55,449 nucleotides of DNA from Runella sp. (GTDB taxonomy: Bacteria > Bacteroidota > Bacteroidia > Cytophagales > Spirosomataceae), in NCBI GenBank assembly GCA_023254175.1, contig JALQYJ010000118.1, forward strand, positions 1-55,449. The letters run 5' to 3'. The notes beneath the pieces are model-generated. The model was given only the letters and a program-made list of their open reading frames with translations. It was not told where the DNA came from and did not search any database. Position numbers and translations under genes: made by a program. Positions within the stretch are counted from its first letter, which is position 1; each line of letters starts with the position of its first letter. Below, in pieces: positions 44,659 to 52,798 of this stretch.

Positions 44659-45771
44659 ATGAAAATGCGAAAAATCTTCTTTTTTTTATTGTTATTCTTA
44701 GGTAATATGCTTTTTGCTCAAATGAACCTCGAAAAAAATTTCGACCAACTCCTGCACCAGCGGTTTGAAAAGAACCAAGCGGGTATAGCCGTAATGATAG
44801 TTAAGGAGGGAAAAGTGCTTTATAAAAAAGGAGTTGGAATGGCCAATTTGGAAACAAAGGAACTTATTAGTCCAAAGTCTAATTTTCGGATGGCTTCGGT
44901 GTCTAAGCAGTTTACGGCCATGTGCATCATGTTATTGACCAAACAAAGACGTCTTTCTTATGACGATAATTTGCTTCGGTTTTTCCCTGATTTTGAACCA
45001 ACTGTAGGAAAAAAAATCAAAGTGCGGCATTTGCTAACGCATTCGTCGGGAATTTGGGATTACGAAAGCAGTTTACCTGAGGAGCGTACAGCTCAAATTT
45101 TGGATGCAGAAGTAGTGGGCTTGTTGAGCAAAGAAACCCGAACGTATTTTGAGCCTGGAACAAAGTTTCGTTATAGCAACTCGGGTTTTTGTGTGTTGGA
45201 ACAGATTGTCGAAAAGACGTCAGGGATATCGTACGTAGACTTTATAACAAAATACATTTTTAAGCCTCTTGGTATGTCCTCAACCCGAATTTACGAAGCG
45301 GGGAAGAGTATCCCGTACCGAGCGATGGGGTACGCCAGAAATAAACAAGGAGAACTCATCGTGTCTGACCAAAGTATCACCAGCGCGACTAAAGGCGATG
45401 GCTGTGTTTATACATCGCTAGAAGATTATTATAAATGGTACAATGGTTTGATAAATAATGAATTGGTGTCGTTAAAATCAGAGCTTGAAAAAGTGGCTAT
45501 TTCCCTCCCAAGGCCATCGGAAGGAAAATATGGGCTTGGCTGGTTTTTTCAGAAAAATGAAACGGAACCACTGGCCTTATACCATACCGGAAGTACATGT
45601 GGTTTTAGTAATGCGGTGTTAATGGTACCTAGTCGAAAGTGTTTATTTCTGTATTTTTCTAATATTGCGGATAATCATGGTATTGAGAAAGAGTTGATTT
45701 CGGTTGCCAAAAAACATAAAGTCTATGATACTTCGTTTGATTTTTTAAACATGGTGAATTTAACCAACTAA
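44659..45771 (+). CDS. Secreted serine hydrolase of the beta-lactamase (class C-like) family
   Basis: A 370-residue penicillin-binding-protein-like hydrolase. The signal peptide is MKMRKIFFFLLLFLGNMLFAQ. The active-site motifs are SVSK (Ser80, Lys83), YSN in FRYSNSGFCVLEQIVEKTSG, and HTG in LYHTGSTCGFSNAV. These give the Ser-x-x-Lys, Tyr-x-Asn and Lys/His-Thr-Gly triad of the class C/esterase fold, so it may be a peptidase or esterase and need not confer drug resistance. The ATG at 44659 begins the signal peptide; an upstream start at 44596 would add a non-signal extension. Confidence 0.9.
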   Translation: MKMRKIFFFLLLFLGNMLFAQMNLEKNFDQLLHQRFEKNQAGIAVMIVKEGKVLYKKGVGMANLETKELISPKSNFRMASVSKQFTAMCIMLLTKQRRLSYDDNLLRFFPDFEPTVGKKIKVRHLLTHSSGIWDYESSLPEERTAQILDAEVVGLLSKETRTYFEPGTKFRYSNSGFCVLEQIVEKTSGISYVDFITKYIFKPLGMSSTRIYEAGKSIPYRAMGYARNKQGELIVSDQSITSATKGDGCVYTSLEDYYKWYNGLINNELVSLKSELEKVAISLPRPSEGKYGLGWFFQKNETEPLALYHTGSTCGFSNAVLMVPSRKCLFLYFSNIADNHGIEKELISVAKKHKVYDTSFDFLNMVNLTN

Positions 45772-45815
45772 TCCATCACTAATTTAAGATTCTCACCACC
45801 CAAAACGATACGTCC

Positions 45816-46025
45816 ATGGCTAAAAAACTACCTTGGAAAAAAAGTTGGCTATTTATTGGCGTACTTTTTATTAGTAGCTGCAGTATTAGCTCCGAATCAG
45901 TTTCGCTCAAAGAAATCTGGAATCAGGCATCCGTAAAATCGTCAACTCCTCAATGTAAAGAAGGGGACTGTGTTTGTTGTAAAAAAACTCCCGAACGTTG
46001 CCCTCGCACTCGACCTATCATCTAA
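45816..46025 (+). CDS. Small Cys-rich lipoprotein of unknown function
   Basis: A 69-residue ORF with a lipoprotein signal: a basic start (MAKKLPWKKSW), a hydrophobic core and a lipobox FISSC, so Cys22 would be acylated. The mature part of about 45 residues is short and polar, with a C-terminal cluster CKEGDCVCCKKTPERC holding five cysteines. Five Cys near the end could bind metal or form disulfides. I recognise no family. It lies 117 bp before the LytS-type kinase and follows the serine hydrolase by 44 bp on the same strand. Confidence 0.6.
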   Translation: MAKKLPWKKSWLFIGVLFISSCSISSESVSLKEIWNQASVKSSTPQCKEGDCVCCKKTPERCPRTRPII

Positions 46026-46141
46026 CCATTGGTTTCGTATTTACGACGGTTCAGTTTCTAAATTAGCACTTTCGTATACAAACAACGAGACTTGCGAACG
46101 AAAGTATTTATTTTTGTTAATGACTCTGTTGATTCACACGC

Positions 46142-47206
46142 ATGACAACCCGCTTAAACGATCGAAAACTATTATTTCTCGGCCCTTTGGTATTGTGGGT
46201 GGTAGCGACGGTGTTTTTTAATTTACCCACGCTTTGTAAAGATACCTGGACCGCTACGAAGTTTTTGATGGCAAGCCTTGCCTCGGTTTATTTTTCGTGG
46301 TTTATGGGTCGATGGCTGATTGTGGCGGTACGGCATCAAAACCCAGGGCTAGAAAAAGCCAAACAGCGCTTGATTGCGTTGGGCTTACTGAGCATACCTG
46401 CAGTAGTTATTTTAGTGATTCAGCGCTTACTTTTCTTCGATTACTTTGTGTATAGTAATTACCCTAAATTCGATTGGTTTCATTCCGAAACTTTATTTAT
46501 GGTAGGTCTAAATTTGTTCTACTTAGCCATCATTTTTTCCGTTTATGAAAGTCGGTACTTCTTTAGCGAGTGGCTGATTAGCAAGCGAGAAACCGAAGAG
46601 TTGAGCCGTGCTAATCTAGAAATGCAACTAGATTCCCTCAAAAACCAAGTACAACCTCATTTTTTGTTTAATAGTCTTAATACGCTTCAGGCGTTGGTAA
46701 AGTCCAACGAAAACAAAACGGCTGTGAAGTTCATCGGGGATTTGTCGCAGGTATATCGGTATTTGTTGCAAAGTAATGAACAACAGCTTATATCGCTCGA
46801 AAAAGAATTGGAATTCACACACGCGTATTTTGGGTTGTTAAAAACCCGTTTTGAAGACGGTATTTCGCTTGATGTAAATATCGATCCTTTCTTTCGGTAC
46901 GCGCAAATTCCACCTTTGACACTCCAATTATTGGTCGAAAATGCCGTCAAACATAACATTGTGTCTATTTATAAACCCTTACATATCAAGATATTTACGA
47001 ATAAAGTGGGGGAACTAGTGGTGCAGAACAACTTGCAATGCAAACCCAATAACCCTATGCCATCGAGCCAAAAAGGGTTGGTAAACATTACTTCTAAGTA
47101 CTCTCTCCTGCGCCAGCCTCAGGTTCAAATCTACAAGAAAGAAGATATGTTTGAAGTGAAACTCCCTCTCATTGATATAGCGGTTCCAGCGGCGGCAATG
47201 TACTGA
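46142..47206 (+). CDS. LytS-type sensor histidine kinase
   Basis: A 354-residue membrane histidine kinase of the His_kinase (PF06580) class. Four N-terminal hydrophobic segments (FLGPLVLWVVATVFFNL, MASLASVYFSWFM, LIALGLLSIPAVVILVIQRL and ETLFMVGLNLFYLAIIF) lead to a coiled-coil and QVQPHFLFNSLNTLQALV with phospho-accepting His173. The ATP lid shows PPLTLQLLVENAVKHN. There is no extracellular sensor domain. The kinase is paired with the LytTR regulator that starts 12 bp downstream. Confidence 0.92.
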   Translation: MTTRLNDRKLLFLGPLVLWVVATVFFNLPTLCKDTWTATKFLMASLASVYFSWFMGRWLIVAVRHQNPGLEKAKQRLIALGLLSIPAVVILVIQRLLFFDYFVYSNYPKFDWFHSETLFMVGLNLFYLAIIFSVYESRYFFSEWLISKRETEELSRANLEMQLDSLKNQVQPHFLFNSLNTLQALVKSNENKTAVKFIGDLSQVYRYLLQSNEQQLISLEKELEFTHAYFGLLKTRFEDGISLDVNIDPFFRYAQIPPLTLQLLVENAVKHNIVSIYKPLHIKIFTNKVGELVVQNNLQCKPNNPMPSSQKGLVNITSKYSLLRQPQVQIYKKEDMFEVKLPLIDIAVPAAAMY

Positions 47207-47218
47207 GTTAAACTGACT

Positions 47219-47998
47219 ATGAAAGTAATCATCATTGAAGACGAAGCCTTGGCGGCACGACAGCTCAAAGCCATGGTGCAAGAATGCGACGAAAGCATCG
47301 AAATTTTGGTGCTACTCGACAGCGTTGAGGCGTCGGTAGCATGGTTACGGTCTAATGCAAGTCCTGATCTGCTGTTGATGGACATTGAACTGGTGGATGG
47401 GCAAAGTTTTGAGATTTTTAATCAAGTAGAAGTAAAAAGCCCTGTCATCTTCACAACCGCCTACAACGAATACGCTATTCAAGCTTTTCGGGTCAATAGC
47501 ATTGATTATTTGCTCAAACCCATTGACGAAAACGCACTTCAACGTAGTCTGCAAAAATTTAGAGAGCTGAAAAAGTTGTATGGCACAACTTCCAATAATT
47601 CGTTGAATATCAATGCATTTATAAATGCGATAAAACAAGAAAAGTTGCCACAAACCGAGTATCGAGAACGTTTTTTGTTAAAACAAGGCTCCCGATTGGT
47701 TCCTATTTCTGTTGAGAATATTGCTTATTTTTACAGCCAAGAACGCCTAACGTTTGTCAAAACGTGGGATGAACGCTCGTATGTGGTTGATTACACTTTA
47801 GATGAACTAGAGTGTATTTTACATCCTAAGCACTTTTTTCGTGCAAATCGCCAAGTCATCCTTTGTGTTAAAGCGGTCGATAAAGTGCATCTACATTTTA
47901 ATAGCCGTTTAAAATTAGACCTCAAGCCCGCTACTACCGAAGAAGTATTTATCAGCCGAGATAAATCAGGAGAATTTAGGCTTTGGATGGGGGAGTAA
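47219..47998 (+). CDS. LytTR-family response regulator
   Basis: A 259-residue regulator. The receiver begins KVIIIEDEALAARQLKAMVQ, with phospho-acceptor Asp55 in LLLMDIELVDG and the conserved Lys in YLLKPIDENAL. The LytTR DNA-binding domain fills about residues 145-259, with FLLKQGSRLVPISVENIAYF, RSYVVDYTLDELECIL and FFRANRQVILCVKAV as family landmarks. LytTR proteins bind direct repeats rather than palindromes. The partner is the LytS-type kinase. Its targets are not visible here. Confidence 0.94.
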   Translation: MKVIIIEDEALAARQLKAMVQECDESIEILVLLDSVEASVAWLRSNASPDLLLMDIELVDGQSFEIFNQVEVKSPVIFTTAYNEYAIQAFRVNSIDYLLKPIDENALQRSLQKFRELKKLYGTTSNNSLNINAFINAIKQEKLPQTEYRERFLLKQGSRLVPISVENIAYFYSQERLTFVKTWDERSYVVDYTLDELECILHPKHFFRANRQVILCVKAVDKVHLHFNSRLKLDLKPATTEEVFISRDKSGEFRLWMGE

Positions 47999-48094
47999 TT
48001 GGATAGAGTTGTTATAGGTTTTTCGTAGTTTCATGGTCTAATTCACTTTATTGCTAGTATTCATCAATAATACCTAATAACAACCCTTGCAATT

Positions 48095-49324
48095 ATGGAC
48101 AGTTCTTTGTCGCCTGTCGTAGGTGAATCTTCTCGTTATGAGTCTTTGGCTTCGAGCCGGGATTTTTTTCTTAATATTCCGCCTTACTTGTATGCCGTCG
48201 TGTTTTCATCGCTCTGTGTGATTACGGGCTTGATTTGGGACATTTGTTGGCACATGAGCATCGGCCGCGATGGGCTTTTGTCGCCTCCTCACGTGGTGAT
48301 TTACGTAGGTGCGGTAGTCTCTGGGCTATTTTCGGGCTACCAAGTACTGTATACTACGTTCAAAGGGAAAGCGGGTGAAAAAGCCAAAAGCGTTAAAGTT
48401 TGGGGCTTCTTTTACAGCTCGTTGGGGGCGTTATTTTGCATTTGGGGAGCTATGATGATGCTTACATCGGCTCCTTTCGACGATTGGTGGCACAATACTT
48501 ACGGGCTCGACGTGACGATTCTCTCCCCACCGCATACAGTACTGGCTCTGGGAATTATTGGGGTGCAATTTGGAGCAATCGTTAGTGTGATGTCGGTTAA
48601 AAATCAGATGAAAATTGAGCAAGTAAGCACTGATTTGGGGCAACTTCAGATTAGGCGCCTCAACCTGATGTTTGCGTTGTCGGGCGGTTTTTTGATGACA
48701 ATGTGGTACACTTTGTTATCGGAAGAGCTTGGTAGCTGGGAAATGCACAATTCGAGCTTTTACAAATTGTCGGCTATGGCTTTTCCAATCTTTTTGCTGG
48801 CATTGGGGCGAGGTAATGGCGGACGTTGGGCGATGACTTCTGTAACGGCTGTTTACACTGCTTTGATGTGTTTGACGCTCTGGATTATTCCGTTGTTTCC
48901 CGCCGAACCCAAATTAGGACCCATTTGGAATCACTTTGACCATTATCAAGGGTTCGCCTTTCCGCTTTTGTTGATAGTGCCTGCTGTATTGATGGACTGG
49001 CTAATGCACCGCTTTGCATATCTAAACGATTGGAAACTGGCCGCCCTCATGAGCCTAGCTTTTGTACTTATTTTGTTGTTGGTACAATGGCCTTTTGGAA
49101 GCTTTTTACGCGAATCTCCTTCTTCTCGGAACTGGATTTTTGGAACACACTATTATTATTTTGGTAACGATCCCAACTGGGAATATCGATACAAATTTGC
49201 CCCTTGGACGTTGCAAACAACCTCGCAGTTTGCGCTTGGTATCGTGTATGCCTTGGGTTTTGGGTATGTATCGTCAAGAATTGGCTTGGCGTGGGGAAAA
49301 TGGATGCGTTCTATTCAACGATAA
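48095..49324 (+). CDS. Polytopic membrane protein of unknown function
   Basis: A 409-residue protein with about ten hydrophobic helices. The segment GLIWDICWHMSIGRDGLLSPPHVVIYVG has Trp, Cys and His residues near a helix end, and DDWWHNTYGLDVTILSPPHTVLALG repeats the pattern of W/H followed by SPPH. The family is unnamed to me. The paired SPPH motifs and Trp-His residues suggest a metal- or haem-related membrane function, by inference only. It lies 19 bp before a membrane-anchored protein with HLHP motifs, which appears to be its partner. Confidence 0.75.
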   Translation: MDSSLSPVVGESSRYESLASSRDFFLNIPPYLYAVVFSSLCVITGLIWDICWHMSIGRDGLLSPPHVVIYVGAVVSGLFSGYQVLYTTFKGKAGEKAKSVKVWGFFYSSLGALFCIWGAMMMLTSAPFDDWWHNTYGLDVTILSPPHTVLALGIIGVQFGAIVSVMSVKNQMKIEQVSTDLGQLQIRRLNLMFALSGGFLMTMWYTLLSEELGSWEMHNSSFYKLSAMAFPIFLLALGRGNGGRWAMTSVTAVYTALMCLTLWIIPLFPAEPKLGPIWNHFDHYQGFAFPLLLIVPAVLMDWLMHRFAYLNDWKLAALMSLAFVLILLLVQWPFGSFLRESPSSRNWIFGTHYYYFGNDPNWEYRYKFAPWTLQTTSQFALGIVYALGFGYVSSRIGLAWGKWMRSIQR

Positions 49325-49343
49325 AGAAGGGGATAAGATACAT

Positions 49344-51014
49344 ATGAAAAAGAAGGAAATTAGAAAAGTAGCTGCTATTTATGGCTTTATTATCCTGCTT
49401 TTAGCTATGCGATTGCAGGCACATGTCGGGAGTTCGGGAGTTTTGTATCAAGGGCAGGCAGGCGCGTATCGAGTATTGGTAAGCTTGATGCCACCCGATG
49501 TCATTCCTGGGACGGCAAATCTGACGGTATATGTGGAGGAAGGAAATGCCAACAAAGTAACGGCACGTCCGATTTATTTCCGAACGGGTGATGAAGGTGC
49601 TCCGTCAGCGGATGAACTTTCCCCTGTTGTAAACCAAGTTAATCAATTTCAGGGAATAGTGTGGCTAATGGCGGGGGGAGCCTCTAGTGTCCAAATCACC
49701 ATCGAAGGCAACAAGGGGAAAAGTGAATTGGTGGTGCCCATTGCCGCCATCTCCACTGCCCAACGCGAAATGCCTACGGGTTTGGGTGTTTTGCTGAGTG
49801 TGTTGGGACTGCTGTTGGTGGTGTTGTTAGTGACTACCATCGGGGCCAGCGCCAGCGATGGTTTACTGAAAGCAGGAGAATCGTTGACGACCAAGCAAAA
49901 ACACGCTCGTTTGGTGAATATGGGCGTTGCAGTGGTTGCATGTACCCTTATTTTGTATGGTGGAAGTAGCTGGTGGAGTAGCTGGGCCGATGATTATAAA
50001 CAACATTTGTACAAACCTTTAGAAGGAAAAACAGCGGTAGTGAACCAAAACGGGGAACACCTTTTTCAACTGAAGATAGATACAACACACTTACTTAAAA
50101 CAAGACAGCGAACTACGTTGAGTTTTTTGATACCCGATCACGGGAAATTGATGCACTTGTTTTTGGTACGTCAGAGCACGTTAGACGCCTTTGCCCATCT
50201 TCATCCCGAGCGAAGAGATACGGCTACGTTTGAAGTATATTTGCCCAAACTTCCCGCAGGTAAGTACCTCGTCTATGCCGATATTGTGCAACGCTCGGGA
50301 TTCACGGAAACCATTACTGACACAGTCGAAATTCCCGCGATACAGGGAAACATGTTTCCCAAAACCAAAACTGACCCCGAAGATACTTACGTGGTGTCGG
50401 ATCCATTGAATAATCCCAAACAAATTCCAACGGATGAAAACGTGGTGATATGCGGTAAGCCTGGAACTAGTACTAAGCTAAAAGATGGCTCTACGGTAGT
50501 TTGGGAGGGTAAATCGAACGTAGCTTTTGAGGCAGGAAAACCCTACCAATTGGCGTTTGAAGTGTTTGACCCCAGCGGAAGACCTGCGATTCTGGAGCCG
50601 TATTTGGGAATGAACGGCCATGCAGCTATTGTAAAATCGGACGGCAAGGTGTATATTCATTTGCACCCCGTGGGGACGTATTCGATGGCCGCTCAGCAAA
50701 GTATGCAGAGCCGAATTGCAGATACAACAAAAATTTATCGCTTTACTACTTCTCCCAAGATTTTCCGAGATAGCATCGACCGCTATATAACCAAACTGAA
50801 AGCTATGCCGCCTGCCGAGCGTGATCGTTTCTTGATGCAAACTATGTCAGGAATGAACTCGCATGAAATGGGAACAATGAAACACGAAAACCGAATTGTG
50901 TTTCCGTACGCATTCCCCAAGGAAGGGCAGTACCGTATTTTTTTGCAAATCAAGCGAAATGGGCAGGTATTGACGGGGATTTTTGATGCTATTGTGAAAG
51001 CTCCAGCGATGTAG
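49344..51014 (+). CDS. Membrane-anchored periplasmic protein with two HLHP motifs, likely metal-binding
   Basis: A 556-residue protein. The N-terminal signal/helix is IYGFIILLLAMRLQAHVGSS. A beta domain is followed by two helices (GVLLSVLGLLLVVLLVTTIG, then MGVAVVACTLILYGG) and a periplasmic C-terminal half. Two similar modules there end in HLHP (285-288 and 439-442): MHLFLVRQSTLDAFAHLHP and GMNGHAAIVKSDGKVYIHLHP. A Met/His-rich tail reads MQTMSGMNSHEMGTMKHENR. This composition suggests copper or another thiophilic metal. From memory, such domains resemble YtkA/FixH-like modules. The upstream in-frame extension to 49062 is out of register with the real upstream gene and is rejected. Confidence 0.7.
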   Translation: MKKKEIRKVAAIYGFIILLLAMRLQAHVGSSGVLYQGQAGAYRVLVSLMPPDVIPGTANLTVYVEEGNANKVTARPIYFRTGDEGAPSADELSPVVNQVNQFQGIVWLMAGGASSVQITIEGNKGKSELVVPIAAISTAQREMPTGLGVLLSVLGLLLVVLLVTTIGASASDGLLKAGESLTTKQKHARLVNMGVAVVACTLILYGGSSWWSSWADDYKQHLYKPLEGKTAVVNQNGEHLFQLKIDTTHLLKTRQRTTLSFLIPDHGKLMHLFLVRQSTLDAFAHLHPERRDTATFEVYLPKLPAGKYLVYADIVQRSGFTETITDTVEIPAIQGNMFPKTKTDPEDTYVVSDPLNNPKQIPTDENVVICGKPGTSTKLKDGSTVVWEGKSNVAFEAGKPYQLAFEVFDPSGRPAILEPYLGMNGHAAIVKSDGKVYIHLHPVGTYSMAAQQSMQSRIADTTKIYRFTTSPKIFRDSIDRYITKLKAMPPAERDRFLMQTMSGMNSHEMGTMKHENRIVFPYAFPKEGQYRIFLQIKRNGQVLTGIFDAIVKAPAM

Positions 51015-51026
51015 CGAGTGTGGGCG

Positions 51027-51094
51027 GTCTGACTATCGTCTGACCGAGACAACAGTCAGACTACACCGAGTAGTTGGGAAAGAAAATCAGACTC
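51027..51094. repeat. Cluster of GTCTGAC-type words in an intergenic region
   Basis: GTCTGAC at 51027-51033 and 51038-51044, then GTCAGAC at 51055-51061 and TCAGAC at 51087-51092, occur within 70 bp before the Crp/Fnr gene. The second and third pair as a 7-bp stem with a ten-base loop. There is no T-run. It looks like a fragment of an interspersed intergenic repeat rather than a terminator. Confidence 0.4.
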
Positions 51095-51182
51095 TACAGA
51101 GCCGTTTTGGGAACTCAAATCGAAAAAAGTTAATTATTTCGTGAAGGGTGTTGTTGAATAAATTATCCTAACCGAAAACTTC

Positions 51183-51818
51183 ATGCAAATAGATAAAGAA
51201 TTTCTTTACTCCCGTTTTAATGGCTTGTTTGAATTAAACCTACTCAAAGAACTTGCTCAAGTGGGCACATACATGGAAATCGAAGAAGGCCATGTATTGA
51301 TGCGCCCTGGGGCTTATATTCGAAGTGTGCCTATTATTTTGAGTGGCTCTATCAAAATTTTGCGCTCCGATTCCGATGGCCGAGATGCATTATTGTACTA
51401 TCTAGGAGGGATGGATTCGTGCGCTATGTCATTGACCTGTTGTTTGAATCGTCGCCAAAGTGAGATTACGGCCGTGGCAGAAGAAAAAACTAAGTTGATT
51501 TCAATCCCCGTTGAAAAAGTGGAAGAATGGGTGACAAAATATGCTTCATGGAAACAATTTGTGTTTGCCACTTACCAAAAACGATTCGACGATTTGTTAG
51601 GAGCCATCGACCAAATTGCTTTCCGCAAGCTTGACGAGCGCCTTTTGAGTTTATTGCAACGCAAGTCAAAACAATGTGGTTGCAGTGTATTTACAGTAAC
51701 ACACGAAGAAATTGCGGGTGAATTGGCCACGTCGCGGGAGGTGATTTCGCGTTTGCTTAAGCAGCTTGAAAAATTAGGAAGAGTCAAACTTTCACGAAAT
51801 AAAATCGAATTAATATAA
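51183..51818 (+). CDS. Cysteine-rich Crp/Fnr-family transcriptional regulator
   Basis: A 211-residue Crp/Fnr regulator. The N-terminal cyclic-nucleotide-binding-like beta barrel contains VLMRPGAYIRSVPIILSGSI. The C-terminal winged helix-turn-helix is at about 172-205, with EEIAGELATSREVISRLLKQ. The effector pocket lacks the cAMP-binding Arg-Ser pattern. Instead it has cysteines at 80, 86 and 87 (SCAMSLTCCLNRR) and 165 and 167 (KQCGCS). These could sense oxidants, metals or persulfides by thiol chemistry or hold a cluster. GTGA-N6-TCAC palindromes stand before the next two genes and are likely its operators. Confidence 0.9.
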   Translation: MQIDKEFLYSRFNGLFELNLLKELAQVGTYMEIEEGHVLMRPGAYIRSVPIILSGSIKILRSDSDGRDALLYYLGGMDSCAMSLTCCLNRRQSEITAVAEEKTKLISIPVEKVEEWVTKYASWKQFVFATYQKRFDDLLGAIDQIAFRKLDERLLSLLQRKSKQCGCSVFTVTHEEIAGELATSREVISRLLKQLEKLGRVKLSRNKIELI

Positions 51819-51831
51819 AAAAAGAGGCTTT

Positions 51832-51845
51832 GTGATAATTATCAC
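51832..51845. promoter_or_regulatory. Crp-type operator before the TauE gene
   Basis: GTGATAATTATCAC is a perfect 14-bp palindrome of the Crp form GTGA-N6-TCAC. It is centred 29.5 bp before TACTTTTG (51868-51875), a -7 element of the Bacteroidota form. A matching operator stands before the CstB-like gene at the same distance. It lies 13 bp after the regulator gene, so local autoregulated control is plausible. Confidence 0.7.
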
Positions 51846-51867
51846 TTACTAGCGGTAAGCGTCAATT

Positions 51868-51875
51868 TACTTTTG
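51868..51875 (+). promoter_or_regulatory. -7 promoter element of the TauE gene
   Basis: TACTTTTG fits the Bacteroidota -7 consensus TAnnTTTG. The region where a -33 box should lie (51845-51848) does not read TTTG and touches the operator, as expected for an activator-dependent promoter. Confidence 0.55.
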
Positions 51876-51903
51876 CAACATCATTCAATCCCTCTGCAAG
51901 AGT

Positions 51904-52710
51904 ATGAGCACGTTAGAAATTTTCGGTTTTGGAGCCTCTATTTTGATTGGCGTTAGTCTTGGCCTCATTGGTGGTGGCGGTAGCATTCTCACCCTTCCTG
52001 TTTTAGTGTATCTTCTTCATCTTAACCCAGTTACCTCAACGGCCTATTCGTTGTTTATTGTAGGGTCAACGTCGTTAGTAGGGTCATTTACGTACATGCG
52101 TAAGGAATTAGTGAATTACCGTGCTGCGATTGTTTTTGCGATTCCGTCGTTTATCGCTGTTTATCTTACTCGGAAGTATTTGGTGCCTGCCATTCCAAGT
52201 TCTTTGTTTACAGTAGGTGGTTTTGAAGTGACCAAAAACATCGCCATTATGGTATTCTTTGCGCTTGTGATGTTGGCAGCTTCTTTTTCAATGATTAATG
52301 ATAAAAAAGCAACAAAGGCCGATGGCACAGAAGCTCTGAAGTTTAACTATCCGATGATTGCGCTCGAGGGAGGTGTAGTAGGAATTTTGACAGGAATAGT
52401 TGGTGCAGGTGGTGGCTTTTTAATTATTCCTGCCTTGGTGTTACTAGCACGTTTGCCCATGAAAATGGCCGTCGGAACGTCATTACTCATTATTGCTGCA
52501 AAATCCCTCATAGGTTTCGTAGGTGACATGTCAAATATGCAAGTTGATTGGCCATTTTTGTTCGAATTTACAGCCTTGTCAGTGGTAGGTATCTTTGTCG
52601 GAACCTATATGTCAAAATACATCCCAGGACAGAAACTTAAAAAGTCCTTTGGTTGGTTTGTATTGGTAATGGGGGTGTATATCATTGTTAAAGAACTCAT
52701 TTTTAGCTAA
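51904..52710 (+). CDS. TauE/SafE family anion exporter
   Basis: A 268-residue membrane transporter of the TauE/SafE (sulfite/organosulfonate exporter) family with about eight helices. The two half repeats show GLIGGGGSILTLPVLVYLLH and GIVGAGGGFLIIPALVLLAR, which are the family signatures. MAVGTSLLIIAAKSLIGFVG completes the second repeat. Exporters in this family move sulfite, sulfoacetate or thiosulfate-like anions. It stands between a Crp/Fnr regulator and a CstB-like persulfide dioxygenase, so export of sulfite or thiosulfate made by the latter is the natural inference. Confidence 0.92.
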   Translation: MSTLEIFGFGASILIGVSLGLIGGGGSILTLPVLVYLLHLNPVTSTAYSLFIVGSTSLVGSFTYMRKELVNYRAAIVFAIPSFIAVYLTRKYLVPAIPSSLFTVGGFEVTKNIAIMVFFALVMLAASFSMINDKKATKADGTEALKFNYPMIALEGGVVGILTGIVGAGGGFLIIPALVLLARLPMKMAVGTSLLIIAAKSLIGFVGDMSNMQVDWPFLFEFTALSVVGIFVGTYMSKYIPGQKLKKSFGWFVLVMGVYIIVKELIFS

Positions 52711-52724
52711 AAAAAGTGGTTTGT

Positions 52725-52738
52725 GTGACCAATGTCAC
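52725..52738. promoter_or_regulatory. Crp-type operator before the CstB-like gene
   Basis: GTGACCAATGTCAC again has the form GTGA-N6-TCAC, with GTGAC/GTCAC arms. It is centred 29.5 bp before the -7-like GAACTTTA (52761-52768), exactly the spacing seen for the TauE gene. It lies 15 bp after the TauE stop codon, so the dioxygenase gene can be transcribed from its own promoter. Confidence 0.7.
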
Positions 52739-52798
52739 GCTTAAAGCCCATTGAATTCCCGAACTTTACATTACAAAACATAACATTCTCAAAAGCAC

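Noticed and set aside
44659-45771. Serine hydrolase as an antibiotic-resistance beta-lactamase
   Set aside because: The motifs fit the broad class C-like hydrolase/esterase group; nothing specific to true AmpC enzymes is visible.
49062-49343. Upstream in-frame extension of the HLHP protein
   Set aside because: It is an out-of-frame reading of the preceding membrane-protein gene; the signal sequence starts at the ATG at 49344.
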